Position numbers and translations under genes: made by a program. From contig CAZXMO010000035.1 in NCBI GenBank assembly GCA_964641125.1, forward strand, positions 1-34,263: DNA of 34,263 bases, written 5' to 3'. How positions within the stretch are numbered: position 1 is the first letter of the stretch; every line of letters starts with the position of its first letter. The notes beneath the pieces were generated by a model. The model did no database searches. It was given only the letters and a program-made list of their open reading frames with translations, and was not told the DNA's origin. The stretch is from JBKHAJ01 sp964641125 (GTDB taxonomy: Bacteria > Spirochaetota > Spirochaetia > SPDA01 > CAZSGZ01). This document shows positions 16,301-22,677 of this stretch, one piece after another.

Positions 16301-16502
16301 AAACAGCAAAATCGGAATGGATTTTGTGAAAGAAGGTTTTCTCGAAGCGGTCACATATCAGTCCGCCGAAACCGACGGTGCCATGCCCTTGGAGCTCGCC
16401 ACCGACTACTTCAACGGCATAGTCAGAGATCCGGTCAGATACCTGCCGAAGGGGCTCATCACCTCGGCTAATGTAGAGCAGTATCTGCCGGCTCAGTGGT
16501 AG
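13329..16502 (+). CDS. Methyl-accepting chemotaxis protein with C-terminal cytoplasmic sugar-binding-protein-like module
   Basis: 1057 residues, about 340 longer than a usual receptor of this type. Layout: TM1 about 11-33; periplasmic helical sensor 34-287; TM2 about 290-316; HAMP 317-370 (RPVNILAASVKDISEGEGD); signalling coiled coil 371-705 with hairpin tip NNVADQTNILAMNAAIEAAH and then AGKGFAVVADEIRKLAE. From residue 717 (base 15477) a Peripla_BP_4-like module runs to the end: LLLWHRETKEIPPRP, WWDMEYAGW, then RAVYLLPGKHPYYE, GFSGPDDWGS, GIISADD and RYLPKGLIT. No hydrophobic segment follows TM2, so the module should be cytoplasmic. It matches the N-terminal part of the AraC protein at 20072. 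No CheR-docking pentapeptide is seen at the C terminus. It converges with the next gene, overlapping by 10 bp. Confidence 0.93.
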   Translation: MAKRASIKRKITVGFILIIIITIIMGAGSFLSLRTAETGFQTYYSLSKEAVFISNFTALYLESRILLNEILQSLHNWGGGEFESIMESIESVLAEAREQLTGPEQQEFLSYLSKEFAEYRENTRKQMETVQEIRGIINSGAILSSYHKLFGNEILQWAEGLGNSRVINRAESLYDHLQNLYFFGYRYYDTGSNIYIGDMTEALNDSREIIEAFIADYRNSAMAERLLILQDRLNILLDRLSAIKRLESFRVSYSSTLDVQHQVFMGAISDAKEDIIASQDAIGAEQGRVLGTMVLVIGGALLVILIFAVVLALLIIRMVSRPVNILAASVKDISEGEGDLTKRVQLMSKDELGDLGRDLNRFIAKLHDIVFKLKNVSEKSQEIGSDLASSSEEISATVEEMSATMTSVKKNGQLLDEDIKQAQEAVAEIKNTIQSIVTRIEDQSASVTESSAAVEELIASVKNISSISTSKQELINDLSELARHGEDNMEETLKSIQSISSSADIIYELIQVINNVADQTNILAMNAAIEAAHAGEAGKGFAVVADEIRKLAETTGENARDISTNLNRIIDNIKSTAGLTEETGQSFNKVTEGIQDVADSMKEMTGGLNEISNGTVEITDALNSLVQITEEVRGSTKGINERSTMIDNSMDNIARLSGQTSAALDETVVGVEEITKAISEVSDLGIRNSEYIGIMERQIGLFRTVNTKGLKAADGQPLLLWHRETKEIPPRPADPESLPEQDPGHWWDMEYAGWNIEKKPLPESAADGAVGKRAVYLLPGKHPYYEAYKRGARKMAEAFGIELSFYEAEWDPRVQAGQVEQAIKEAPDSVIIVCSDAEQGVAWIKDIYKAHIPIFAATVPPKREGLRYVVGFSGPDDWGSMRMLSRHFAEKMGNSGGYAILQHKPGSGTFYGRTYAPLTELSSVAPDMELLAAESGEIEQARSYEIVSAWLSEYGERLKGIISADDSDMLIGLNRAVNEAGREDLIIVSSGNSKIGMDFVKEGFLEAVTYQSAETDGAMPLELATDYFNGIVRDPVRYLPKGLITSANVEQYLPAQW

Positions 16503-17026
16503 GAACCGCCGCCCTCGGGCCGGGCCCCGGCGAGAAGAGCGGCAAGGTAATCCCCGCCGCTCGCTTTCCCGGTAATCTCATCGAGCTCGATTCCCACCAC
16601 CGTTGTTCCCCGGGCGGCTTCGGGAGGGATGCCGGCCTCGAGGCCGGTGTTCCGCCGGGTACGAATATACCGCGAGGTAAGAGCCGTAAGGATGCGGGCC
16701 TTTTCATCAGGGGAGACGACAAAGAAGGGACGTCCCGCGGCGATGACGCTTGCGTATTCGAAACCGTAGTCGCAGGGTTCGTCCGCCGTAACGACGCCGC
16801 CGGGGATGTCCCATTCCACCGCGACGATACCGCCGCTTTCCATACATTCGAGCTTTTTCCCCTTACCGGCGGAATGGAAGTAGACCGTCCCTTCGGAATA
16901 GAAAAAATTGACCGGGACTACATAGGGAACTAGGCCGTCATAGAGGCCGAGGCGGCATACGGGGCACAGGTTAATAATCTTATCAATGACGTCGCGGTCG
17001 CTTATTTCCCTTTCGGTTCGTCTCAT
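16493..17026 (-). CDS. Pyridoxamine 5'-phosphate oxidase-like / NimA-type flavin-binding protein
   Basis: 177 residues, cytoplasmic. The split-barrel pattern is clear: MRRTEREISDRDVIDKII, then CRLGLYDGLVPYVVPVNFFY, GTVYFHSAGKGKKLECM (the H-S-A-G-x-G-x-K segment expected at the flavin phosphate), VAVEWDIP, and later ASVIAAGRPFFV. Proteins of this group (Pyridox_ox_2) bind FMN, F420 or haem and include the nitroimidazole-resistance protein NimA. Actual cofactor and substrate are unknown. It lies just after the terminator of the M20 gene. No good ribosome site is seen (GGAA about 13 nt upstream only). Its end overlaps the end of the chemoreceptor gene. Confidence 0.85.
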   Translation of the reverse strand: MRRTEREISDRDVIDKIINLCPVCRLGLYDGLVPYVVPVNFFYSEGTVYFHSAGKGKKLECMESGGIVAVEWDIPGGVVTADEPCDYGFEYASVIAAGRPFFVVSPDEKARILTALTSRYIRTRRNTGLEAGIPPEAARGTTVVGIELDEITGKASGGDYLAALLAGARPEGGGSYH

Positions 17027-17043
17027 GAAGGTTGTTTCCGGTT

Positions 17044-17072
17044 AAAAAAACGCCCCCGGTTATCCGAGGGCG
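17044..17072 (-). terminator. Intrinsic terminator of the M20 amidohydrolase gene
   Basis: On the - strand CGCCCTCGG pairs with CCGGGGGCG (17072-17064 with 17059-17051) with one wobble and a 4-nt loop, followed by seven T (17050-17044). It begins 19 bp after the amidohydrolase stop and ends 18 bp before the next - strand start. Confidence 0.88.
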
Positions 17073-17090
17073 GCATAACTGTTATAACTT

Positions 17091-18329
17091 TTATTTTTCG
17101 AGCGCCGATTTGAGCATAGAGTGGAAAAGGACGTTACATCCGGCGGCGCAGTCCTCCCACGTAGTTTCCTCGACCTCGACATGGCTCCTTCCCCCGATAC
17201 TCGGAACAAAGATCATCGCGGTCGGGGCGATTTGGTTCATATAGCTCGCGTCATGGCCCGCGCCGGATACCATGTAGTGATTGGAATAGCCTAGATTTTC
17301 GGCGGTTTCGAGGATCCTCTGTACGAGCTTGTCGTCGAAGGGGGCGTGCTCTACCCGCCAGGTTTCTTCCATTTTGAGGGGAGTGCCGTGGCGGTCCGCT
17401 ATCGCCTGGAACTCCCGCTTCATCAGCTCCCAGGCCTTGAGGGCGTGGTCGTCATCCCACGATCTGATATCTACGGTGAAATGCACGCCGTCGGGGATGA
17501 TATTTCGGGAGTTCGGATAGTTCTGGATCTCTCCGACGGTCCCCACCATGTTTCCCATGATATGGGCGGTCTTGTTTACGGTCTGGATCATCTCCGCGGA
17601 GGAGAGAAGGGCGTCGTTCCTTCCCTGCATCGGAGTGGGGCCCACCTGATTCGCCGTGCCCTGGAGGTAGATATCGTACCAGTGGAGACAGACGATTCCC
17701 TTGGGGGCGCCTATGGTCTTTCCGATCCGTTCTAAAACCGGTCCCTGCTCGACATGTATTTCATAATGAGCATGCACGGGCCAGCTCTTACACACAGCGC
17801 TTCCCTTGTAACCGATCCGCTCGAGTTCATCTCCCTGCTTTTTCCCGTTGATATCGGTCCGGTCATACGCCCACTGCAGATCGAGCTTTCCGGCCCACAC
17901 CCCTGAAGAAACCATCGCCGGCGCGAACCGGGACCCTTCTTCGTTGGTCCAGTCCACGATAACGACGGGCCTTTCGGTTTCGATCTTGTTTTCGTGGAGG
18001 GTCCGCATCACCTCGAGAGCGCTCATGACACCTAAAATACCGTCGAAACGGCCGCCCTTTGGCTGGCTGTCGATATGGGAACCGCTCATAACAGGGGGAA
18101 GATCGTTGTTCTTCCCCGGACGTTTGCCGAAGATATTTCCCATCTCGTCTATCGTAACCTCGCAATCGATCTCCTCGAGCCATTTGACGAAGAGGTCCCG
18201 AGCCTGCTTGTCCTCGTCCGAGAGAGCAAGCCGCTGGACACCGCCGCCGGGGGTTGCTCCGATCTGAGCCATTTCTTCCAAGCTCTGCTGGAGTCGCTTG
18301 CCGTTGATCCGTAACTTCGAAAAATCCAT
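17091..18329 (-). CDS. M20-family amidohydrolase (N-carbamoyl-L-amino acid hydrolase / allantoate amidohydrolase type)
   Basis: 412 residues, the usual length. Cytoplasmic binuclear zinc enzyme that removes carbamoyl or ureido groups. Visible motifs: H85 in SGSHIDSQPKGG, D96 in GRFDGILG, E130-E131 in DWTNEEGSRF, the dimer-face HYEIHVEQGPVLE, the lid segment GPTPMQGRND, and the C-terminal GAGHDASYMN and GGRSHVEVEETTWEDC. It starts at ATG with GGAGG 6 nt upstream. No hydantoinase or purine-catabolism gene is adjacent, so the substrate stays open between N-carbamoyl amino acids, allantoate and ureidoglycolate relatives. The divergent TetR gene 126 bp away may regulate it. Confidence 0.9.
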   Translation of the reverse strand: MDFSKLRINGKRLQQSLEEMAQIGATPGGGVQRLALSDEDKQARDLFVKWLEEIDCEVTIDEMGNIFGKRPGKNNDLPPVMSGSHIDSQPKGGRFDGILGVMSALEVMRTLHENKIETERPVVIVDWTNEEGSRFAPAMVSSGVWAGKLDLQWAYDRTDINGKKQGDELERIGYKGSAVCKSWPVHAHYEIHVEQGPVLERIGKTIGAPKGIVCLHWYDIYLQGTANQVGPTPMQGRNDALLSSAEMIQTVNKTAHIMGNMVGTVGEIQNYPNSRNIIPDGVHFTVDIRSWDDDHALKAWELMKREFQAIADRHGTPLKMEETWRVEHAPFDDKLVQRILETAENLGYSNHYMVSGAGHDASYMNQIAPTAMIFVPSIGGRSHVEVEETTWEDCAAGCNVLFHSMLKSALEK

Positions 18330-18417
18330 ACTTTCCTCCGATTCTCGTAATTTTTTACTTAGTGCCGCGAAGCCGGTAAAATACTACCACAGCGATGATG
18401 GATTTTCAACAATCTTT

Positions 18418-18447
18418 GTGGCACGCCAAGGGGAAACCCTGTATAGT
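18418..18447 (+). promoter_or_regulatory. Candidate leaderless promoter of the TetR gene
   Basis: GTGGCA (18418-18423; 4 of 6), an 18-bp spacer and TATAGT (18442-18447; 5 of 6). Only 8 nt separate the -10 from ATG 18456, so transcription would begin at or next to the start codon. Confidence 0.5.
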
Positions 18448-18455
18448 TAGAAGAG

Positions 18456-19073
18456 ATGAAGCCGACTTTTCAAAACCTGCCGGAAGAAAAAAAGAGCAAG
18501 ATTATCGATGCCTGTATTGCGGAATTCGGGGAGTTCGGATACGCGAAGAGCTCGACCGACCGGATAATCAAGCGGGCGGGTATTTCTAAGGGAGGACTCT
18601 ATGAGTACATCTCCCGGAAGGAGGAGCTCTTCCTCTTTATCGTGGATTACACCTACCGGCAGCTCTACGGATATCTCGAGCGGCGGATTCACGAGCAGGG
18701 TATTGCCCTTCCGGAGGATATCCTCGAGCGGGTGCGGCTCGTTTCGGAGCTTGCAATCGATTTCTACCTGGAGCATCCTCAGTACGTGTATCTTATCGTC
18801 AAGACCTATCAGCTCTACGACGAGAATTTGGAAAAATCTACCAAGACCATATTTATTGAGCAGTTTCTCCATATTTTCGGAGACGCCGATTTCTCTCGGG
18901 TTCAATATGATAAGGACCGGGTGGTCGATCTCATTATGTGGCTCCTGCTGAAGACTCGATACGATTTTCTCATCGAGCTCAAGTATAATAAGGACCCGGG
19001 GGAGGTAAAGAGAAATTACCTGAAGAATTGGGATTTCTATCTTTCCATCCTTCGCACGGGAATCTATTCTTGA
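18456..19073 (+). CDS. TetR/AcrR-family transcriptional regulator
   Basis: 205 residues. The N-terminal DNA-binding domain spans about 1-60 (MKPTFQNLPEEKKSKIIDAC, then STDRIIKRAGISKGGLYEYI with the helix-turn-helix and the usual G-x-L-Y-x-Y/H-F-like end). A helical ligand-binding domain follows. The start is secure because the opening residues are family-typical, yet no ribosome site lies at the right distance, which fits a leaderless message. It is divergent from the M20 gene (126 bp), its most likely target by position. Its 3' end overlaps the methyltransferase gene by 10 bp, tail to tail. Confidence 0.92.
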   Translation: MKPTFQNLPEEKKSKIIDACIAEFGEFGYAKSSTDRIIKRAGISKGGLYEYISRKEELFLFIVDYTYRQLYGYLERRIHEQGIALPEDILERVRLVSELAIDFYLEHPQYVYLIVKTYQLYDENLEKSTKTIFIEQFLHIFGDADFSRVQYDKDRVVDLIMWLLLKTRYDFLIELKYNKDPGEVKRNYLKNWDFYLSILRTGIYS

Positions 19074-20023
19074 CTGTTTAATTCGGGAAAGGGATTGTCG
19101 CATTGCCAGCCTAACCGTCCGGTACGCCTATAATGCTCGAGTCTGCGGATCGTCAATTCGGCGAAGATCGGGTCCCGGTCCAGGGTAATGCATCGGCGTC
19201 CTGTCTGCTCGGCGGCTAAGAGGGTTGTCCCGGAGTGGGCAAAGGAATCGAGCACGGTATCGCCGGCACGGGTACCGCTCAACAGTATTCGTTCGATGGC
19301 CGCAAGGGGTTTCTGGGCATACGCGCCGGGGACGTTCTCGTGCATTCGGTAGAAGACTTGCTGGATGTCCATCCACACGTTCCCCGCGCGTAAAGTATCG
19401 CCGAGGCCCCGCTGTGAGTTCTCGAGGCGCTTTCCCCCGACATCTTTGTAGTACCCCTTGAGCCGTTTGGGGATTTCAGTATAGATAACGGTAAATTCGG
19501 GCTTGCCCCGGGTATAGTACAAGAGCTCCTGCCGCACCCACATCCAATTCTTCTGCGTACCGTACCCACGCTGGTTCCTCAAGGTGATGAGATTCCGCGG
19601 GGTCAGCTCCGTAAAATCCCTAAGCAGTAACATGAGGTCGGGAAGGGGCTGGAATCCATTTCGATGATCGGCGCCGGTCCAGAGATAAAAATGGCTGTCC
19701 TGAGCAAGGACCGAAAGGGTCGATCGGATCCAGTTTCGCGAAAAGCTCAGGTACTCATCGATGCTCGTATAGAAGAGTCCGGGGCTCGCGGACTTCCCTA
19801 CGGATATGTTGTACGGCGGGTCTTGTACCGCGCAGACGACCTTATCTTCTCCCGCGAGGTTGCGTATCTCATTCTCGTTTTCCCCGTCGAGACATCCTAC
19901 CCGATGTCCGGCCTCGGGGTCTTTCCAGATTTCCCCCGGGCTCAGCCTGCAATACTCGAGGAGCCGCTGCCTCAGGTTTTCGTCGGAATCGAGGCGGGGA
20001 AGGGGTTCTCGCAGGACACTCAT
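19064..20023 (-). CDS. Beta-class DNA methyltransferase (N6-adenine or N4-cytosine), apparently orphan
   Basis: 319 residues. The catalytic DPPY (68-71, in AVQDPPYNISVG) precedes the AdoMet-binding FAHSGTT (261-267, in VLDSFAHSGTTLL), the order that defines beta-class enzymes. Typical accompanying blocks: FYLWTGADHRNGF, NVWMDI, QKPLAAIERIL and RRCITLDRDPIF. The middle (about 120-210) should hold the target-recognition part. DPPY is compatible with adenine-N6 or cytosine-N4 methylation. No restriction endonuclease gene is adjacent, so a solitary or regulatory role is possible. AGGA abuts the ATG directly and is too close to act as a ribosome site. Confidence 0.92.
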   Translation of the reverse strand: MSVLREPLPRLDSDENLRQRLLEYCRLSPGEIWKDPEAGHRVGCLDGENENEIRNLAGEDKVVCAVQDPPYNISVGKSASPGLFYTSIDEYLSFSRNWIRSTLSVLAQDSHFYLWTGADHRNGFQPLPDLMLLLRDFTELTPRNLITLRNQRGYGTQKNWMWVRQELLYYTRGKPEFTVIYTEIPKRLKGYYKDVGGKRLENSQRGLGDTLRAGNVWMDIQQVFYRMHENVPGAYAQKPLAAIERILLSGTRAGDTVLDSFAHSGTTLLAAEQTGRRCITLDRDPIFAELTIRRLEHYRRTGRLGWQCDNPFPELNSQE

Positions 20024-20030
20024 TCCTGAA

Positions 20031-20059
20031 AATATTTAATGTTTTCCGTTTTTTGTCTA
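20031..20059 (-). promoter_or_regulatory. Candidate leaderless promoter of the DNA methyltransferase gene
   Basis: On the - strand TAGACA (20059-20054; 5 of 6), a 17-bp spacer and AATATT (20036-20031; 4 of 6) lie 7 nt before ATG 20023. The -35 overlaps the -10 of the divergent AraC promoter. Confidence 0.4.
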
Positions 20060-20063
20060 TACT
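20035..20063 (+). promoter_or_regulatory. Candidate leaderless promoter of the AraC-type gene
   Basis: TTTAAT (20035-20040; 3 of 6), a 17-bp spacer and TATACT (20058-20063; 5 of 6). It is followed after 8 nt by an in-frame GTG (20072). This placement favours GTG 20072 over the upstream ATG 20039, which would lie inside the promoter. Confidence 0.45.
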
Positions 20064-20071
20064 GTCCCGAA

Positions 20072-21790
20072 GTGAAAGACGGTTCTTCAAGCCAGGGAAA
20101 GCTTCTCATCCTGTGGAATACCGGACAAAAGGATATCCCGCCGCGGCCGGACAATCCCGAGCTCTACGACGAGAGCGACAGACGACGTTGGTACGATATG
20201 GAGTACGCCGGCTGGTCGGTACAAAAGGAAAAACAGCCCTCCCCTCCGGGGGACGGCCCGGAGGGAAAGCGGGTCATCTGTCTCGTTCCGGGAACTCATC
20301 CGTATATGAATGTGTATCTCGAGGGTGTTCGGAATATCGCGGACCTCGAGGGTATGACCGTGGAGGTTTTGTCCGGTAATTGGGACTCACGTATTCAATC
20401 ACGACAGGTAGACACGGCCATAGCCTCGCGTCCTGATATGATCATCCTCCTTCCCGAGAATGCCCGTGCCTGCACGGAGTGGTACGAGAGAATCTATCGA
20501 GCGGGAATTCCGGTAATCGGTTCGAACCTCCTTCCTGAAAACGATGCTTTCCGTTACTTCCTCTGCTGGACCGGTCCCGATGATTGGGGTCAGGGAAGGC
20601 TCCTGGCTCGGGATTTTGCCCGGTACATGAACGGAACCGGGGGATACGGGATCATCTCCCACGTTCCGGGTTCTTCGAATTTTTATTCCCGAAGTTATTC
20701 GGTCCTCACCGAGCTGACTGAGATCGCTCCCGCCATGGAGTGTCTCGACATAGCCTCGACCGACTTGAATGCCGAAGCGACCCGGAGAAAAGTTATCGGC
20801 TGGATAGAGCGATTCGGAGACGGACTCACCGGAATTATATCCGCCGACGATAATGTGGTTCAGGCGGGCATTCTCTCCGCCCTCAAGGCCGCCGGCAGAG
20901 AGGATATCGTATGCGCCGCCTACGGGGGGAGCAGCGTGGGGCTCGAGTACGTCAAGCAGGGAAGGCTTAAGGCGGTAGCGTACCAGCGGGGGGATGTCGA
21001 CGGTATGCTCGCCATGAAGGCGGCGGCGGACTGGTTCAACGGGTTGACCGTGCAGCCTATCCGCTATCTCCCGAAGCATATCGTAACCGAAAGGGACGTG
21101 GACGAGTTCCTCGCGGCCCGGCGGGAGCTTTCCAGTTTTCGGGTGGATAGTCTGGTGTCCGCAATACTCGCAAACGATATCGAGGGGATTCGGTCTTTCT
21201 TCTCCGGGACCCTTGCCAAGCTGCGCAAGGAGAAGATCATCTTCATGGAATCGTTCCGCGGCTTCTCGATTCAGGTCCTTACCAAACTCATGAACATCAT
21301 CCAGGAGAACCAATTGGACGAAGAGAGCATCCTCGGAAGTTATGAGAAGCTCTTCAAGAATCTCTTTATGCAGAAGACGATCGAGCGGACCCTGGAATGG
21401 CTTCAAGAGCTGGCGCTCAGTATCGTCGAGGCTCTAACGGAGGGGAAGAACAGAAAGAGTCTTATCGAGAGAATCGTCGAATATGTGAACAAGAATTATA
21501 CCAGTCCCCTTTCTCTCAAGGTGCTCAGCTATCAATACGGAATTACCGCGGCGTATCTGGGTCAGCTCTTCAAGAAGCATACGGGAGTCAGTTTTACAAA
21601 ATATCTGAATACCCTGCGGGTTCGAAAGGCCAAGAAGCTCTTGCAGTATACCTCCTTGAAGGCGAACGAAGTCGCCGAAGAGGTCGGCTACAATGACCCG
21701 AATTATTTCTATACCGTTTTCAAGAAGTACACGGGACTATATCCGTCGGAGTTTCAAAAGCGGGCCGCGGGAAATGAGCAGGCGGGGTAA
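20072..21790 (+). CDS. AraC-family regulator with N-terminal sugar-binding-protein-like sensor module
   Basis: 572 residues from GTG 20072; an in-frame ATG at 20039 would add 11 but overlaps the promoter, and neither start has a ribosome site. Using the 20039 numbering: conserved stub 21-60 (ILWNTGQKDIPPRP, WYDMEYAGW); binding-protein-like domain about 76-360 (RVICLVPGTHPYM, TGPDDWG, GIISADD, IRYLPKHIVT); helical linker about 361-470; AraC DNA-binding domain about 475-576 with two HTHs (SLKVLSYQYGITAAYLGQLF; ANEVAEEVGYNDPNYFYTVF). There is no signal peptide, so it senses ligand in the cytoplasm, as E. coli XylR does with a similar fold. Its front 340 residues are the same module as the C terminus of the chemoreceptor at 13329. 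Ligand unknown, probably a sugar or sugar phosphate. Confidence 0.92.
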   Translation: MKDGSSSQGKLLILWNTGQKDIPPRPDNPELYDESDRRRWYDMEYAGWSVQKEKQPSPPGDGPEGKRVICLVPGTHPYMNVYLEGVRNIADLEGMTVEVLSGNWDSRIQSRQVDTAIASRPDMIILLPENARACTEWYERIYRAGIPVIGSNLLPENDAFRYFLCWTGPDDWGQGRLLARDFARYMNGTGGYGIISHVPGSSNFYSRSYSVLTELTEIAPAMECLDIASTDLNAEATRRKVIGWIERFGDGLTGIISADDNVVQAGILSALKAAGREDIVCAAYGGSSVGLEYVKQGRLKAVAYQRGDVDGMLAMKAAADWFNGLTVQPIRYLPKHIVTERDVDEFLAARRELSSFRVDSLVSAILANDIEGIRSFFSGTLAKLRKEKIIFMESFRGFSIQVLTKLMNIIQENQLDEESILGSYEKLFKNLFMQKTIERTLEWLQELALSIVEALTEGKNRKSLIERIVEYVNKNYTSPLSLKVLSYQYGITAAYLGQLFKKHTGVSFTKYLNTLRVRKAKKLLQYTSLKANEVAEEVGYNDPNYFYTVFKKYTGLYPSEFQKRAAGNEQAG

Positions 21791-21799
21791 GCGGGAGTT

Positions 21800-22642
21800 T
21801 CAGATCGAAATCCGAAGTCCGGTGGCGAGGTGTTCGAGACGCCCGCCTAAAACGGATTTCAGCACGACATAGGCCGAATCGGCGGTGCAATGCCCCGTAA
21901 TGAAACGGGCCTCTGGGGCGAGGTCGAGTAATTTTTCCGCTATCCCGGGCAGACCCGCGTTCTCTTCCGTTGCCCCTTTCATATGAAATCCTCCGACCAC
22001 CGCGGCTATCCGCGAGCTCGGGAGGCGCCGTTCGACGGTATTGATTATGTTGAGGAGCCCGTTATGGGCGCACCCGGTGAGGATGACGAAACCTTCCGGG
22101 GTATCGACCGCGGCGGCGATCTCGTGGGAGAAATCGTCCGGATCGAGTCCTTCGCCGGTTTCCCGGAATAGGCTTCCGTTTCCCTCAGGCGGGGGGTAGG
22201 GGTGCTCCCGGATCGGAAAGACGAAGAACCCTGGCATTATCTCGGTGATTTCGTCGACCGCCTGCACCGTGTCCGGGAAGGCGCGGAGTATCTTCACGGT
22301 TTTACGGGAGAGACCTACGTCTTTGAAGCGGGAGCCTTTTTTCGACCGAAAGGCGCCGTCTGCGCCTTTGCCGTGGAAGATGCGCACATCGGGGGAAGTT
22401 TCGAGAAAGGTTTCGAGACCTCCCCCGTGGTCGTAGTGCCCATGGGAGAGTACGACGGCGGACGCTGTTTCCGGGCGAATACCGAGCTTCCGTGCGTTCG
22501 CGAGGAACTTAGGCGACGCGCCGGTATCGAAGAGAAGAGTACGCTCTCCTTCGCGCAGGAAGAGCGAAAGTCCGTGCTCCCTCGATAGATCGAGGGGGTT
22601 TTCCTCGGGCAGAGTGTTTTCTATGAGAACATCTATCCTCAT
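21800..22642 (-). CDS. Metallo-beta-lactamase-fold metallohydrolase (COG1237-like)
   Basis: 280 residues, cytoplasmic. The metal motif is H67-x-H69-x-D71-H72 in LSHGHYDHGGG. The opening MRIDVLIENTLPE and EHGLSLFLREGERTLLFDTG, and the later ILTGCAHNGLLNIIN and AAVVGGFHM, are typical of the group that includes the methanopterin-related dihydropteroate synthase-like proteins. The reaction is not assignable. It lies 35 bp downstream of the epimerase on the same strand but has its own candidate promoter. No ribosome site precedes the ATG. It ends tail to tail with the AraC gene, 9 bp apart. Confidence 0.9.
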   Translation of the reverse strand: MRIDVLIENTLPEENPLDLSREHGLSLFLREGERTLLFDTGASPKFLANARKLGIRPETASAVVLSHGHYDHGGGLETFLETSPDVRIFHGKGADGAFRSKKGSRFKDVGLSRKTVKILRAFPDTVQAVDEITEIMPGFFVFPIREHPYPPPEGNGSLFRETGEGLDPDDFSHEIAAAVDTPEGFVILTGCAHNGLLNIINTVERRLPSSRIAAVVGGFHMKGATEENAGLPGIAEKLLDLAPEARFITGHCTADSAYVVLKSVLGGRLEHLATGLRISI

Positions 22643-22649
22643 AGATTTC

Positions 22650-22658
22650 AGTATATCA
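22650..22658 (-). promoter_or_regulatory. Extended -10 promoter, leaderless, for the metallohydrolase gene
   Basis: On the - strand TGATATACT (22658-22650) is an extended -10 (TG-N-TATACT) ending 7 nt before ATG 22642. No convincing -35 is present, which extended -10 promoters can tolerate. It lies just after the epimerase stop. Confidence 0.5.
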
Positions 22659-22677
22659 CATCACCTGCGGGCGTCGT

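Noticed and set aside
10308..17088. Palindrome GTTATAAC present near 10308-10315 and at 17081-17088
   Set aside because: An 8-bp palindrome can recur by chance in AT-rich spacers, and the two places share no gene logic.
20399..21406. A 335-codon - strand open frame opposite the AraC gene
   Set aside because: It lies wholly antisense to a gene with a clear two-domain structure and shows no family similarity.
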